A stretch of DNA of 64,000 nucleotides from Metalysinibacillus saudimassiliensis. Its GTDB lineage: Bacteria > Bacillota > Bacilli > Bacillales_A > Planococcaceae. The stretch lies in assembly GCA_000935965.1 (NCBI GenBank), contig LN483075.1, forward strand, positions 1-64,000, given 5' to 3'. The first letter of the stretch is position 1; each line of letters opens with the position of its first letter. Shown in pieces: positions 33,835 through 42,373 of this stretch. A program made the translations under genes and the position numbers. The notes below the pieces were generated by a model that made no database searches, was not told where the DNA came from, and saw nothing but the letters and a program-made list of their open reading frames with translations.

Positions 33835-34407
33835 TTATTTCTCTGGTGCTACGTCATCATCGTGATTAAATTTATCTTTAAACCAATGCTTGCGTGCTTC
33901 GCGACGTAATTCGCGCTCTGCTTTATGCGCCTCGTCGATTTCTTCTTGTACTGCAGCTGCTGAGAAGCGTACAACTTCCCCACCTAACTCTGTTTTAACA
34001 GCCTCATCAATCACATGCTCTGAGTATTCAGAAGCGATGGCAATTACACCAACTGAACCTTCAGTTAAAACGTTAGCCGTTTTTTGGAATGTAGACATTG
34101 CGCCTTTAACCTCGCCAATATCGCTAATGTTGCCGATAATTGAGCCTGTTGTCCAGCCAAGTAACATGCCAAGCGGACCACCAATGATACCAACAAATGC
34201 GCCGATTAAACCACCAGCAAAGAAGCGGTCACTGCCTGTTAAATCTGCAGCATCCTTCACTTCAAAACCTTTATCCTTAACATTTTCCACTACAGCAAGT
34301 TGTTCAATTTCTACTTTACCTTCAAGATGCAAACCTTTTAACTTTGAAAAGATTTCGTACGCTTGACTGTTCTCTTTAAATGTCATTACTACTACTCTTT
34401 TTTCCAT
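33835..34407 (-). CDS. DUF1269-type membrane-associated protein
   Basis: 190 residues: an N-terminal alpha/beta part (1-60, VVVMTFKENSQAYEIFSKLK), a Gly-rich hydrophobic hairpin (about 75-110, FAGGLIGAFVGIIGGPLGML), a second alpha/beta part and a charged C-terminal helix (about 150-180, EEIDEAHKAERELRREARK). This is the layout of DUF1269 proteins, which have no settled role. I use the ATG at 34405-34407 (MEKRVVV), with AGGAGC seven bases upstream, and not the longer frame. Confidence 0.75.
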   Translation of the reverse strand: MEKRVVVMTFKENSQAYEIFSKLKGLHLEGKVEIEQLAVVENVKDKGFEVKDAADLTGSDRFFAGGLIGAFVGIIGGPLGMLLGWTTGSIIGNISDIGEVKGAMSTFQKTANVLTEGSVGVIAIASEYSEHVIDEAVKTELGGEVVRFSAAAVQEEIDEAHKAERELRREARKHWFKDKFNHDDDVAPEK

Positions 34408-34498
34408 TTCAATCGCTCCTGTCTTATAATTAAGTGGTAAGCTACGCAATCTCTTGCGTTTCCATTATCTTACCATACTGAATAGGAGGCTTCACGCG

Positions 34499-35446
34499 AT
34501 GGCATTCGAAATTAAACCATTCCCTGAATTTTCATGGTCATATTCTCGTCACAAAACCTTTGCGTCTTGCAAACGCAGTTATTATTATACTTACTACGCA
34601 GGGCATAACGGCTGGCTACGCGGTAGCTCCGAGGCACAAAAGCATGCCTACCGCTTAAAAAAGATGCAGACACTACCGCTGGCTGTTGGGCAAATTGTGC
34701 ACGATCTTTTAGCCAAAACCATCCAAGATATGTATCAAAACAATAGACATACAACAGCAGAAGCATTACAACAACGCGCCCGTCAGTTGTTAAATGATAT
34801 ATACAAAAACTCAGTGCAACCTGGTGCGTGGTTTGAACGCCCTTCAAAAAATCCAATCTTTCAAGAAATGTATTATTTTAAACAATTGGATAAGACGTTA
34901 CTAAGCTATTATAACGGTTTACTGTTACCTTACTTCGAAAACTTTTTTGCTAGTCAAACGATGCAAACTATCACACAACAAGCTGTAACTTTTAAACAAC
35001 TTGAGGATTTTAGTTATATGAAAATTGATGGCACTAAAGTATATGTCGTACTAGATTTACTCTATGTCGATGCTACTCAAAACTGGCATATTACTGACTG
35101 GAAGACTGGTAAACCATCACCTGAAGACCGGGAGCAACTTATGTTATATGCCTATTATGTACATGAGCATTACCAAGTACCCTATGCTAACATCCAACTC
35201 CATTTAGAGTATTTAACTACACGAAGCTGCGAAACATTTACAGTAAACGAAAAAATGCTAGCTAACATTTTTTACTTATTTGAACAAAGTACCTTGCATA
35301 TGAAAGGGCTAATGGCAGATATGATAGAAAATGAGCCGCTAGCCGAAGAAGACTTCGACCCGCAGCCCACTAATGGTAAATGTATGCGTTGCAACTATTT
35401 AGAAATTTGTAATGCGCAGGATTATTTCCCTTCAAACTTAGGCTGA
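34499..35446 (+). CDS. PD-(D/E)XK nuclease with probable 4Fe-4S cluster
   Basis: A 315-residue RecB/Cas4-like nuclease. Nuclease core residues are visible in VGQIVHDLL (His), VVLDLLYVD (Asp) and WHITDWKTGK (Asp and Lys), followed by QLMLYAYY (Gln-Tyr motif). Four cysteines, Cys24 (FASCKRSYYY) and Cys295-x2-Cys298-x5-Cys304 near the C-terminus, have the spacing seen in the AddB and Cas4 iron-sulfur clusters. No helicase domain is present. The start at 34499 follows AGGAGG by nine bases. The 3' end overlaps convergent yhaR by 25 bases. Likely role is DNA processing or repair; no Cas genes are nearby. Confidence 0.8.
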   Translation: MAFEIKPFPEFSWSYSRHKTFASCKRSYYYTYYAGHNGWLRGSSEAQKHAYRLKKMQTLPLAVGQIVHDLLAKTIQDMYQNNRHTTAEALQQRARQLLNDIYKNSVQPGAWFERPSKNPIFQEMYYFKQLDKTLLSYYNGLLLPYFENFFASQTMQTITQQAVTFKQLEDFSYMKIDGTKVYVVLDLLYVDATQNWHITDWKTGKPSPEDREQLMLYAYYVHEHYQVPYANIQLHLEYLTTRSCETFTVNEKMLANIFYLFEQSTLHMKGLMADMIENEPLAEEDFDPQPTNGKCMRCNYLEICNAQDYFPSNLG

Positions 35447-36207
35447 CGTTTAGCAACAAAAGCCTCTATACCCTCTAAATGATCTGCAGTTTTACGCATG
35501 CGTGATTGCGCTGCCGCTTCTCGTGTTAAGATATTTTGAAGCATTGGTAGCTTTTGCGCATGTATAATTTTTTTTGTTTCAATCATTGCTAAAATGGGTG
35601 AGGCTAAAAGCTGTCCAATCATTTGGTCTGCCATTGCAAACACATCACCCGTCGGTGCCACATAATCAATTAAGCCAAGCGCTTGTGCTTTCTCCGCGTT
35701 CATTACCTCTCCTTGCCAAATCATTTGTTTTGCTTTCATCGAACCTAGACGCTCCGTCATAAAGAAATGACCGCCGCCATCAGGCACTAAGCCAATCCCA
35801 ATAAAATTCATCGCAAGCTTACTTGCCTCATCCGCAAAAATAATATCTGCACCTAAAGCTAGGCTAAAACCAAGTCCTGCCGCTGCACCGTGCACAGCTG
35901 CTACCGTAATCATTGGTAGTGTATAGTAAGCTTCTACCATCGTTTTTAAATGCACCATCATCTCATCAATATCAAACACATCTGTGTCGTCTAGCATAGC
36001 CTTAATATCTCCGCCTGCGGAAAAAACCTTTCCTTCGCCTTTAATAAGTAAAACCTGAATAGTTGTCTCTTTTTTTAATTGTTCAAAACAATGCGCTAGT
36101 TCGGTTATCATCGTCGTATCCATCGCGTTCATTGCCTGTGGACGTTTTAATGTTAAAGTAGCACTTCGGTCTAGTCGCTCTAAAATAATCGTTTCATACG
36201 TCTTCAT
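35422..36207 (-). CDS. yhaR: Enoyl-CoA hydratase/isomerase YhaR
   Basis: Crotonase-fold enzyme of 261 residues. The oxyanion-hole motifs are FSAGGDIKAML (about 63-73) and AAVHGAAAGLGFSLALGADI (about 102-121). The position where hydratases have catalytic Glu reads NFIGIGLVPDGGGHFF, so one catalytic acid is not the usual one and the exact reaction is open. yhaR is beside yhaPQ in B. subtilis, supporting the name. The start at 36207 (MKTYETI) has GGAG eight bases upstream. Confidence 0.85.
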   Translation of the reverse strand: MKTYETIILERLDRSATLTLKRPQAMNAMDTTMITELAHCFEQLKKETTIQVLLIKGEGKVFSAGGDIKAMLDDTDVFDIDEMMVHLKTMVEAYYTLPMITVAAVHGAAAGLGFSLALGADIIFADEASKLAMNFIGIGLVPDGGGHFFMTERLGSMKAKQMIWQGEVMNAEKAQALGLIDYVAPTGDVFAMADQMIGQLLASPILAMIETKKIIHAQKLPMLQNILTREAAAQSRMRKTADHLEGIEAFVAKRQPKFEGK

Positions 36208-36524
36208 CCATCCCACTCCTAAAATTCATAATATAGTCATATATTCGACTTAACGTTCAAAATACCTTCTTTTTCGACATTTTTTACGCATACGCTTTAC
36301 CCAACTACTACAAAAAATTATCTGTTTATTCATTTAATCAAGTACTATTTTTCTCTATGAAAGCGTTTTTTATTTCGCAAAAAACCTTTTTCTCTCCCTG
36401 TTCGCCCCAACCACTGTCCTCTGCAAAAACACGAATTATATTTTTATATAAAATTAATTCGTTCGTTATTTGGTGTTTTTCACAAAAACCTAAACAGCAT
36501 TTATTATTATTTTTACTTTTATCG

Positions 36525-36554
36525 TTGACATAACTGAACAATAGGGCGTATGAT
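36525..36554 (+). promoter_or_regulatory. Promoter of the serA T-box transcript
   Basis: TTGACA at 36525-36530, an 18-base spacer, TATGAT at 36549-36554. The stretch between yhaR (36207) and this promoter is AT-rich and holds nothing I can support. Confidence 0.75.
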
Positions 36555-36589
36555 GGTTTTAGTTCAACAACACATATACACACTTAAAA

Positions 36590-36856
36590 AATACAGTGAT
36601 AGAGACATGCGACTTATGTAAAATCCTCAGAGAGCTAATGGTTGGTGCAAATTAGCGATTTTTTGAAGTACGTTCCACTCTAGATGTAGACAAGAGGAAA
36701 TGCTTGTACGTTCATGCACGTTACGCATATTGCTAAGACTGACCTGCAAAGGTTGGTAACTTAAGGGTGGTACCGCGGATTATACAATTTGTAGCCTTTC
36801 GCCCCTTACAACACAATACTATTTTGTGCTGTAAGGAGTGAAAGGCTTTTTTTTTA
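36590..36856 (+). ncRNA. T-box riboswitch upstream of serA
   Basis: The invariant T-box sequence GGGTGGTACCGCGG is at 36765-36778. The stem I AG-bulge and apical elements are visible as AGAGAGC (36629-36635) and GGTTGGTGCAA (36640-36650). A long terminator hairpin (arms from about 36792 and to 36846, AGCCTTTCGCCCCTTACA-type arm) ends in nine T at about 36847-36856. Uncharged tRNA would pair with the T-box and let serA be transcribed. The specifier is not certain; a UCC (serine) triplet at 36674-36676 lies in the expected region after GAAGTACGT. Confidence 0.92.
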
Positions 36857-36898
36857 TCACTATCCACCCCATCATATTATTTTAAGGAGCTAATAAAC

Positions 36899-38503
36899 AT
36901 GACTTCACTTGACCAAATTAACATTTTAATCGCAGACCCACTAAGCGAGGATGGTATTTTTCCATTACGCGAAGAAAAAGATTTAAACTTAAACGTTGTC
37001 GTTGACACAGGCTTATCACAAGAGGAGTTAATCGCTAAAATTGGTGACTTCCACGTGCTATTAGTACGTAGCCAAACAACGGTTACTCCAGAAGTAATCA
37101 AAGCGGCTAAAAACTTAAAGTTAATCGGACGCGCTGGCGTTGGTGTGGATAACATCGACCTACAAGCTGCTACTGAGCACGGTGTAATCGTAGTAAATGC
37201 ACCAGACGGTAATACAAACTCTGCAGCTGAACACTCAATTGCTATGATGACATCACTTGCTCGCTACATCCCACAAGCTTATAACTCACTTAAAAATGGG
37301 AAATGGGACCGCAAATCATACGTAGGTGTTGAGCTTAAAAATAAAACATTAGGTGTTATCGGTATGGGACGTATTGGTGCTGAGGTTGCCTACCGCGCTA
37401 AAGGTCAACGTATGAAAGTTGTTGCATATGACCCATTCCTTACAGAAGAACGCGCTAAAGAACTTGGCGTAACAAAAGGTACAGTTGACGAAGTTGTTGC
37501 TGCTGCTGATTTTGTAACAGTGCATACACCATTACTACCTGAAACACGCAACATCATTAATAAAGAGCGCTTTGCTATTATGAAGGACGGCGTACGCATC
37601 ATTAACTGTGCGCGCGGCGGTATCGTAAACGAAGATGATTTATATGATGCAATTAAAGAAGGTAAAGTAGCAGGTGCTGCACTTGACGTATTCATTGAAG
37701 AGCCAGCAACAGATAATAAATTATTAACATTACCACAAGTGATCGCAACACCTCACCTTGGTGCATCTACGATTGAAGCACAAGAGTCAGTAGCTGTTGA
37801 CGTATCAAACGATATTATTAAATTCTTTACAACAGGCACAGTAACTAACCCAGTAAACATGCCTTCAATCCCTAAAGAATTACTTGCGCAAGTAGAGCCA
37901 TTCTTTGAGCTTGCAGAAAAACTAGGTACATTCGTTACACAATTAACAACTGAACCAGTAAAAGAAATTAACCTTTCTTACGCAGGAGATGTTGCTAACT
38001 ATGATGTACGCCCATTAACATCAAACGCATTAAAAGGCTTACTATCTAAAAATCATGGTAACCATGTAAATGATGTTAACGCACGTTACTTAACAGAGCG
38101 TATTGGCGTTAAAATTAACGAACATAAAACAACAACAGCAAAAGGCTTCACTAGCTTAATTACTATCGAAATTAAAACAGCTAATGAAGTACACTCTGTA
38201 GCAGGTACATTATTAAATGGACTTGGTGCACGTATCGTTAAAGTTGAGGACTATGTAGTTGATGTAACACCAGAGGGTCACCTATTATATATCCGCAATA
38301 CAGATAAGCCAGGTGCTATCGGTCGCGTAGCTACTAAATTAGCTGAAAAAGATATTAACATCGCTACGATGCAAGTAGGTCGTGCACAAGTTGGCGGCAA
38401 GGCTGTCATGATGTTATCAGTAGACAATGAGGTAACAGCTGAGGACTTAAACTTTGTAGCTGAACTAACAAATATCGACGAAGTAAAAGCCATTAGCCTA
38501 TAA
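36899..38503 (+). CDS. serA: D-3-phosphoglycerate dehydrogenase SerA
   Basis: First enzyme of serine synthesis; oxidises 3-phosphoglycerate with NAD+. The 534 residues form the long type: substrate and NAD domains (1-320, with [13 protein letters not shown]ossmann motif, [12 protein letters not shown] and the ATPHLGAST catalytic His), an allosteric substrate-binding domain (about 325-450) and a C-terminal ACT domain (about 455-534) for serine feedback. AAGGAG lies eight bases before ATG. Control is by the T-box leader directly upstream, so expression should rise when its tRNA is uncharged. Confidence 0.96.
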   Translation: MTSLDQINILIADPLSEDGIFPLREEKDLNLNVVVDTGLSQEELIAKIGDFHVLLVRSQTTVTPEVIKAAKNLKLIGRAGVGVDNIDLQAATEHGVIVVNAPDGNTNSAAEHSIAMMTSLARYIPQAYNSLKNGKWDRKSYVGVELKNKTLGVIGMGRIGAEVAYRAKGQRMKVVAYDPFLTEERAKELGVTKGTVDEVVAAADFVTVHTPLLPETRNIINKERFAIMKDGVRIINCARGGIVNEDDLYDAIKEGKVAGAALDVFIEEPATDNKLLTLPQVIATPHLGASTIEAQESVAVDVSNDIIKFFTTGTVTNPVNMPSIPKELLAQVEPFFELAEKLGTFVTQLTTEPVKEINLSYAGDVANYDVRPLTSNALKGLLSKNHGNHVNDVNARYLTERIGVKINEHKTTTAKGFTSLITIEIKTANEVHSVAGTLLNGLGARIVKVEDYVVDVTPEGHLLYIRNTDKPGAIGRVATKLAEKDINIATMQVGRAQVGGKAVMMLSVDNEVTAEDLNFVAELTNIDEVKAISL

Positions 38504-38505
38504 GA

Positions 38506-38547
38506 CAAAAAAAGCAACTGCGAGAAATTATCGCAGTTGCTTTTTTT
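38506..38547. terminator. Bidirectional terminator between serA and azoR
   Basis: Fourteen-base perfect arms (38510-38523 and 38531-38544) with A/T runs on both sides. Confidence 0.9.
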
Positions 38548-39184
38548 ATGCATTAATTGAAACGTTTTTCACTTCTTTAGCTACTTGTGCAACACGCGCT
38601 AAGCCATCTGCAATAATTTGCTCAGCTTGTTGTGGTGCTGCGTTATGACCTTCAATAATTACTTCAGCCATAATTTCTTGACCAAAAATACCTGTTACTA
38701 CATTACGCATATAGTTTACAGCCATTTCTAGTGGCGCTGCCTCTGGGTGAGAGTAAACCCCGCCGCGTGCATTTAGTAAAATAACTTTTTTGTTTGGTTG
38801 TAATGCAACCATTTGACCTTGTTCGTTATATTTAAATGTAAAGCCAGCTTGGAATACATAATCCATAAATGTTTGCAGTTTTGCTGGGATTGTTAAGTTC
38901 CATAATGGGAAAGCATAAACAATCACATCTGCTTTTGTAAATAAATCTTGTACTTTTTGTTGTGCTGCAAGCATTGCTTGCTCTTGCTCTGTTAATGCTT
39001 CACCTTGTTGTAGCTTACCAAAAATCGCGAAGAAATCTTGACCAAAGTATGGTGTATATTCTTCAAATACATCGTAAACTGTTACGTTATCTACGTCGAT
39101 GTTTTCCATAAATGTTTCATACATTTTACTTGAAATCGCCTGTGAAGATGGGCGGTTATTTGCTTTAACTACTAATACGTTCAT
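38546..39184 (-). CDS. azoR: FMN-dependent NADH-azoreductase / quinone reductase AzoR
   Basis: Flavodoxin-fold quinone reductase of 212 residues that detoxifies quinones and azo compounds by two-electron reduction. Motifs: VLVVKANNRPSSQAISSKM at the N-terminus (FMN phosphate loop), YAFPLWNLTIPAKLQTFMDY near 90-110 and LLNARGGVYS near 137-146 (FMN ring). It has its own promoter with an MhqR-like operator, so induction by quinones or catechols is likely. Confidence 0.93.
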   Translation of the reverse strand: MNVLVVKANNRPSSQAISSKMYETFMENIDVDNVTVYDVFEEYTPYFGQDFFAIFGKLQQGEALTEQEQAMLAAQQKVQDLFTKADVIVYAFPLWNLTIPAKLQTFMDYVFQAGFTFKYNEQGQMVALQPNKKVILLNARGGVYSHPEAAPLEMAVNYMRNVVTGIFGQEIMAEVIIEGHNAAPQQAEQIIADGLARVAQVAKEVKNVSINA

Positions 39185-39211
39185 AATTGATTAACTCCCT
39201 TATTTTTCGAT

Positions 39212-39265
39212 TATCTCGAATTCAAGATATATTACTATCATAAGAAAAACGCATTGAATTGTCAA
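39212..39265 (-). promoter_or_regulatory. azoR promoter with MhqR-like operator
   Basis: On the minus strand, TTGACA (39265-39260), 17 bases, TATGAT (39242-39237). The palindrome TATCTCGAATTCAAGATA (39212-39229, eight of nine pairs match) lies at and just after the expected transcription start. It matches the TATCTCGAATTCGAGATA sites known for B. subtilis MhqR at azoR2 and mhq genes. Confidence 0.75.
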
Positions 39266-39294
39266 CGCGTTTAGCTTCAGACTTTTGACTGAAC

Positions 39295-39996
39295 TTATAA
39301 ATCGCACCCATCATCTGTACAAACGCCAGCGCCTGTACCACCCTGCATTTGAAGTTTACTACCTTCTTCTTCAGCAACTTGCTGTAGTGCTTGTTCAAAC
39401 ACTTCCTGTGGTTGTGCACCTGAAATCCCATACTTACGATTAATAACAAAGAATGGCACACCTTGTACGCCCATCTCACGGCTTTCTGCTATATCTGCTT
39501 GTACAGCATCCGCAAAGTCATTACTTGCTAATAAAGCTTTAACTTCTACCTCATCTAACCCAACTTCTTTAGCTAGTGTTAGTAATACCTCGTCTTGCCC
39601 TATACGCTGACCACCTACAAAATGACGATTAAGCAATAGCTCGTTTAATTCGCTAGCCTTGCCCTTTGTTTCAGCAAATTTTACAAGACGATGTGCCTTT
39701 AACGTATTTTCCTCTTTTAAATCCGAAAAATCATACGCTAACCCTACTTCTTTAGCACGCGCTACAATACCATCAATCATACCTTGTGCCTTCTCAAGTG
39801 TTACTTGATATTTGCGCGATAAACTATCTACTACTGCAACCTCTGAATCTGTTGGTGTTGTAGCATCTAGCATATAACTTTTAAATACTACATCAACATT
39901 ATCCTCAAGTTTTAATGAACGAATAGCGTCCTCTAATTGTTTTTTACCAATATAACAAAACGGACATACATAGTCTGACCATACTTCAATTTTCAT
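39295..39996 (-). CDS. DsbA-family oxidoreductase, FrnE type
   Basis: Cytoplasmic thioredoxin-fold protein of 233 residues; no signal peptide. The active-site motif CPFC is at about residues 11-14 (SDYVCPFCYIGKKQLE), and the cis-Pro loop is GVQGVPFFVIN near 178. The C-terminus carries an extra CTDDGCD cysteine pair. FrnE-like proteins act as disulfide isomerases in stress or antibiotic synthesis. The start at 39996 follows GGGAGGCTACTTAC; the longer frame adds ten codons without support. Confidence 0.88.
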   Translation of the reverse strand: MKIEVWSDYVCPFCYIGKKQLEDAIRSLKLEDNVDVVFKSYMLDATTPTDSEVAVVDSLSRKYQVTLEKAQGMIDGIVARAKEVGLAYDFSDLKEENTLKAHRLVKFAETKGKASELNELLLNRHFVGGQRIGQDEVLLTLAKEVGLDEVEVKALLASNDFADAVQADIAESREMGVQGVPFFVINRKYGISGAQPQEVFEQALQQVAEEEGSKLQMQGGTGAGVCTDDGCDL

Positions 39997-40039
39997 GTAA
40001 GTAGCCTCCCTTATTATCCCCCTCATTGTAACGAGCAGT

Positions 40040-40270
40040 CAACTACCCCCGCTTAAACGCTAAAGCGTTTTGAAGTGGGGGCTTGTGTCACCTAAAAAGG
40101 CGGGTTACTTACTTCGCAAGCAACCTTTACACTTATCCCTACCCAATAGTGCAAACGGTCTTACAGACCTCCTATCTTAGCGTGGTGGTATATAAGGACG
40201 GTTGACTTCGCCCCTACGGAAAAGGCTATACCTTAACCGTAACTGTATCTGAAATGTATGCCATTCCTTT
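40040..40270 (-). ncRNA. Probable omega RNA (reRNA) scaffold at the right end of the IS605-type element
   Basis: Directly downstream of tnpB on the same strand lie about 230 conserved-looking, GC-richer, non-coding bases with several hairpins, ending in the AAACGCTTTAGCGTTTAAGC hairpin and GGGGGTAGTTGA. TnpB guide RNAs derive from exactly this part of such elements. The guide would be the flanking sequence beyond about 40040 (towards frnE). Assignment is by position and pattern, not by a computed model. Confidence 0.5.
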
Positions 40271-40861
40271 TCAATACAGATTCATGGCACCGATGCGGTC
40301 GTCATTCGATTGATAAGAGCAGTTGCCACACGTAAATGTATGTGTTTTTTTATTGCGATTTCGCTTAGCTACATGACCGCATTTCGGACACGTTTGGCTT
40401 GTATATTTCGGGGAAACAACCATCACCTTATGTCCGTATAGTTGTGCCTTATATTCAAGGAATTGTCTAAATTGATAGAACGCCCACGAAACGCTAACAT
40501 AACGGTTTTTGACATGGACTTTCTCGGTTGCTTGACGTACACCTGTTAAATCCTCTACTACATCATAGCTAGGGTGCTTGTAGTGAACAAGCGACCATTC
40601 ATGTCCGTTTGATTGTGCTGATTTGTAGCTGGCAATGACCGTTTTCATGACGGATTGCGCCATTTGACTTTTCAAACCAAAGCGTTGGCGAAGTTCTTTA
40701 TAATACAAGTTGTTTAATTGGCGTTGATTCAGATTTTTTGATACAACTACTCTCTCTGAAAGCCAATTACACGCTTTTTGATAGGTTTTACTTGTCAAAC
40801 GTAGGCTTTCTGCTTGTGATTCATTCACGTAAAGTTGAATTTTAGCTGTAATTGTTGGCAT
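40271..40861 (-). pseudogene. tnpB: Internally deleted TnpB (RNA-guided nuclease family)
   Basis: The frame gives 196 residues in place of about 370. Residues 1-96 are a normal TnpB N-terminus (MPTITAKIQLYVNESQ...). At about 97-101 the protein jumps to the late RuvC region: VEDLTGV (Glu103, RuvC-II), the zinc ribbon CPKCG (158-162) and CGNC (178-181), and SNDDRIGAMNL (RuvC-III Asp). The RuvC-I aspartate and much of the guide-binding core are missing, so nuclease activity is very unlikely. The deletion is in frame. The start at 40861 follows GGCGGTGAAAAT. Confidence 0.8.
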
Positions 40862-40874
40862 ATTTTCACCGCCT

Positions 40875-40906
40875 TTCACTAAAAATAGTATACTATTTTT
40901 AGTGAA
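40875..40906. repeat. Perfect 32-base palindrome at the element's tnpB-proximal end
   Basis: TTCACTAAAAATAGTA at 40875-40890 is followed immediately by its exact reverse complement, with no loop. It lies 14 bases before the tnpB start. It may be the subterminal hairpin of the transposon end or an operator for tnpB. Confidence 0.8.
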
Positions 40907-40936
40907 GTTATAAAAAAGAAACTCAACCTATCTGCC

Positions 40937-40972
40937 TAAAAAAGAGCACTACGACTAGCGTAGCGCTCTCAT
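40937..40972 (-). terminator. Terminator of ppaC
   Basis: On the minus strand, a GAGCGCTACG/CGTAGTGCTC hairpin (one mismatch) followed by six T, directly after the ppaC stop. Confidence 0.8.
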
Positions 40973-40974
40973 TT

Positions 40975-41901
40975 TTATTGTAATCCTTCTGTTAATACAG
41001 GGACAATTTGCTTTTTACGTGATACTACTCCTGGTAATACAATACGTGAGTTAGTAAGAGTTGCATTAAATGCTTGCGCCGCTTGTGACTGTGCAGCACC
41101 TAAAACGATAGCTTCAGAGTTATTGTTTAAAATATCCGTTACTACGAAGAAGTATAAGCCTAAGCCCTCTTTTTCGATTAATGCAGCACCTAATTTTTCG
41201 ACCTCTGGCTGACGTACTAATACATCATTTACATCAACTGCATTAACTTGCGCTACGATTGCTTTATGTTCGCCAAATGTAAACTCTTTAGCATCAAGCG
41301 TTAGTAACTCTTCAGTTGTTTTTTTACTTAAATCAGCGCCAGCTTTCAGCATAGCTAAGCCGTACTCTGCAGCATCTACACCAGCAATTACAGCTAACTC
41401 ATTAGCTGCTTTAACATCTTGCTCTGTACATGTTGGTGATTTAAATAATAATGTATCCGAAATAATAGCTGATAACATTAGTCCTGCAATATTTGCTGGG
41501 ATTTCGATGTTATTTTCTTTAAATAATTTATTTAAAATTGTAGCTGTACAGCCTACTGGCTCAATACGCATATATAATGGATCAGCCGTTACAAAGTTTG
41601 CAATACGGTGGTGGTCCACTACTTCTAAAATTGTTACGTCTGCAATATCTACAGCTGATTGTTGAAACTCGTTGTGGTCAACAAGCATTACTTGTGTTGT
41701 CTCTGCCGCTACTTGCTCTACTAGGCGTGGTGCTTCAAAGCCAAACTTGTCCAATGCAAATTGTGTTTCACCATTTACTTCACCTAAGCGTACTGCCTCA
41801 GCATCAACACCTAACTGTTGTTTTAAATACGCATGTACTAGTGCTGAAGAAATTGAATCTGTATCTGGATTTTGGTGCCCAAAAACTAAAACTTTCGTCA
41901 T
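40975..41901 (-). CDS. ppaC: Manganese-dependent inorganic pyrophosphatase PpaC
   Basis: Family II pyrophosphatase of the DHH superfamily, 308 residues; hydrolyses pyrophosphate to drive biosynthesis. Metal ligands are visible in [11 protein letters not shown] (about 7-16), MLVDHNE (about 74-80) and the DHH motif VVDHHRI (about 96-102). The C-terminal DHHA2 domain carries [10 protein letters not shown] near the end. The ATG at 41901 follows AGGAGGCAATAAA; the longer frame adds 11 codons over the ribosome site. Confidence 0.95.
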   Translation of the reverse strand: MTKVLVFGHQNPDTDSISSALVHAYLKQQLGVDAEAVRLGEVNGETQFALDKFGFEAPRLVEQVAAETTQVMLVDHNEFQQSAVDIADVTILEVVDHHRIANFVTADPLYMRIEPVGCTATILNKLFKENNIEIPANIAGLMLSAIISDTLLFKSPTCTEQDVKAANELAVIAGVDAAEYGLAMLKAGADLSKKTTEELLTLDAKEFTFGEHKAIVAQVNAVDVNDVLVRQPEVEKLGAALIEKEGLGLYFFVVTDILNNNSEAIVLGAAQSQAAQAFNATLTNSRIVLPGVVSRKKQIVPVLTEGLQ

Positions 41902-41974
41902 TTTATTGCCTCCTAAATGATTATCTACATTCATGTTTTATTTTATCACATTTAGGTGTAATTGAAATCAATGT

Positions 41975-42238
41975 CTACCAAAGAACACTCTCAACTTGTT
42001 GTACTTGGGGGTTTTTTAAATCTTGTCGTAGCCGTTCCTGTAAAGCTACAAAGCCGTTGACATCAATTGCATAACAAAAACGCACAATGGTCGACTCACT
42101 CACACCAATCTCCTCACTTATCCGGGCAATACTTTCCGTCGTTATTTTTTTAGGTTGTTTGATGATATACTGCGCCACAATCTTTTGTCCTTTGGATAAA
42201 CGAATATATTTCGCTTTAATTTGTTCGTTGAGTGTCAC
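41975..42238 (-). CDS. RpiR-family HTH domain protein lacking the SIS domain
   Basis: An 87-residue protein that is only the N-terminal helix-turn-helix of the RpiR/MurR family (KITTESIARISEEIGVSEST, IVRFCYAIDVNGF). Full regulators have about 280 residues with a sugar-phosphate-binding SIS domain, absent here; the sequence after the stop shows no SIS fragment in any frame. It starts at a GTG with a weak AAGGCGGGAC ribosome site. It may be a natural mini-regulator or a remnant. It lies between ppaC and niaP. Confidence 0.6.
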   Translation of the reverse strand: MTLNEQIKAKYIRLSKGQKIVAQYIIKQPKKITTESIARISEEIGVSESTIVRFCYAIDVNGFVALQERLRQDLKNPQVQQVESVLW

Positions 42239-42341
42239 GACTCTTGTCCCGCCTTTTCATTTACATTTTTTGTTCATTCTAACGTACCACCTTAACAATC
42301 TGAAAACAATGATTTTTCTGATAATTTACTAATTTAGACAT

Positions 42342-42370
42342 AAAGCACGCCACAAATTGTAGCGTGCTCA
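42342..42370 (-). terminator. Probable terminator of niaP
   Basis: GAGCACGC with GCGTGCTT and an 11-base loop on the minus strand, followed by a short, broken T run, just after the niaP stop. Confidence 0.55.
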
Positions 42371-42373
42371 TTA

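Larger units (their letters stand above)
40035..40906 (-). mobile_element. IS200/IS605-type element remnant without tnpA
   Basis: Bounded by subterminal hairpins: at the left in window coordinates, CCCCCGCTTAAACGC with an inner AACGCTAAAGCGTT hairpin (40048-40083), and at the right a 32-base palindrome (40875-40906). It contains only a shortened tnpB and its 3' RNA region; no Y1 transposase gene tnpA is present. So it could move only with a transposase supplied from elsewhere. The exact ends are inferred. Confidence 0.7.

Noticed and set aside
33890..34366. Plus-strand open frame of 158 codons opposite the DUF1269-like gene
   Set aside because: Shadow of the opposite strand; no ribosome site and Ser/Pro/Thr-rich nonsense composition.
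34499..35446. Cas4-like nuclease as part of a CRISPR or defence island
   Set aside because: No repeats, cas genes, helicase or other defence genes nearby; the flanks are conserved housekeeping genes.
36338..36583. Minus-strand open frame of 81 codons in front of serA
   Set aside because: It lies across the serA promoter, has no ribosome site, and its composition (Asn/Lys/Cys runs) looks like AT-rich non-coding sequence.
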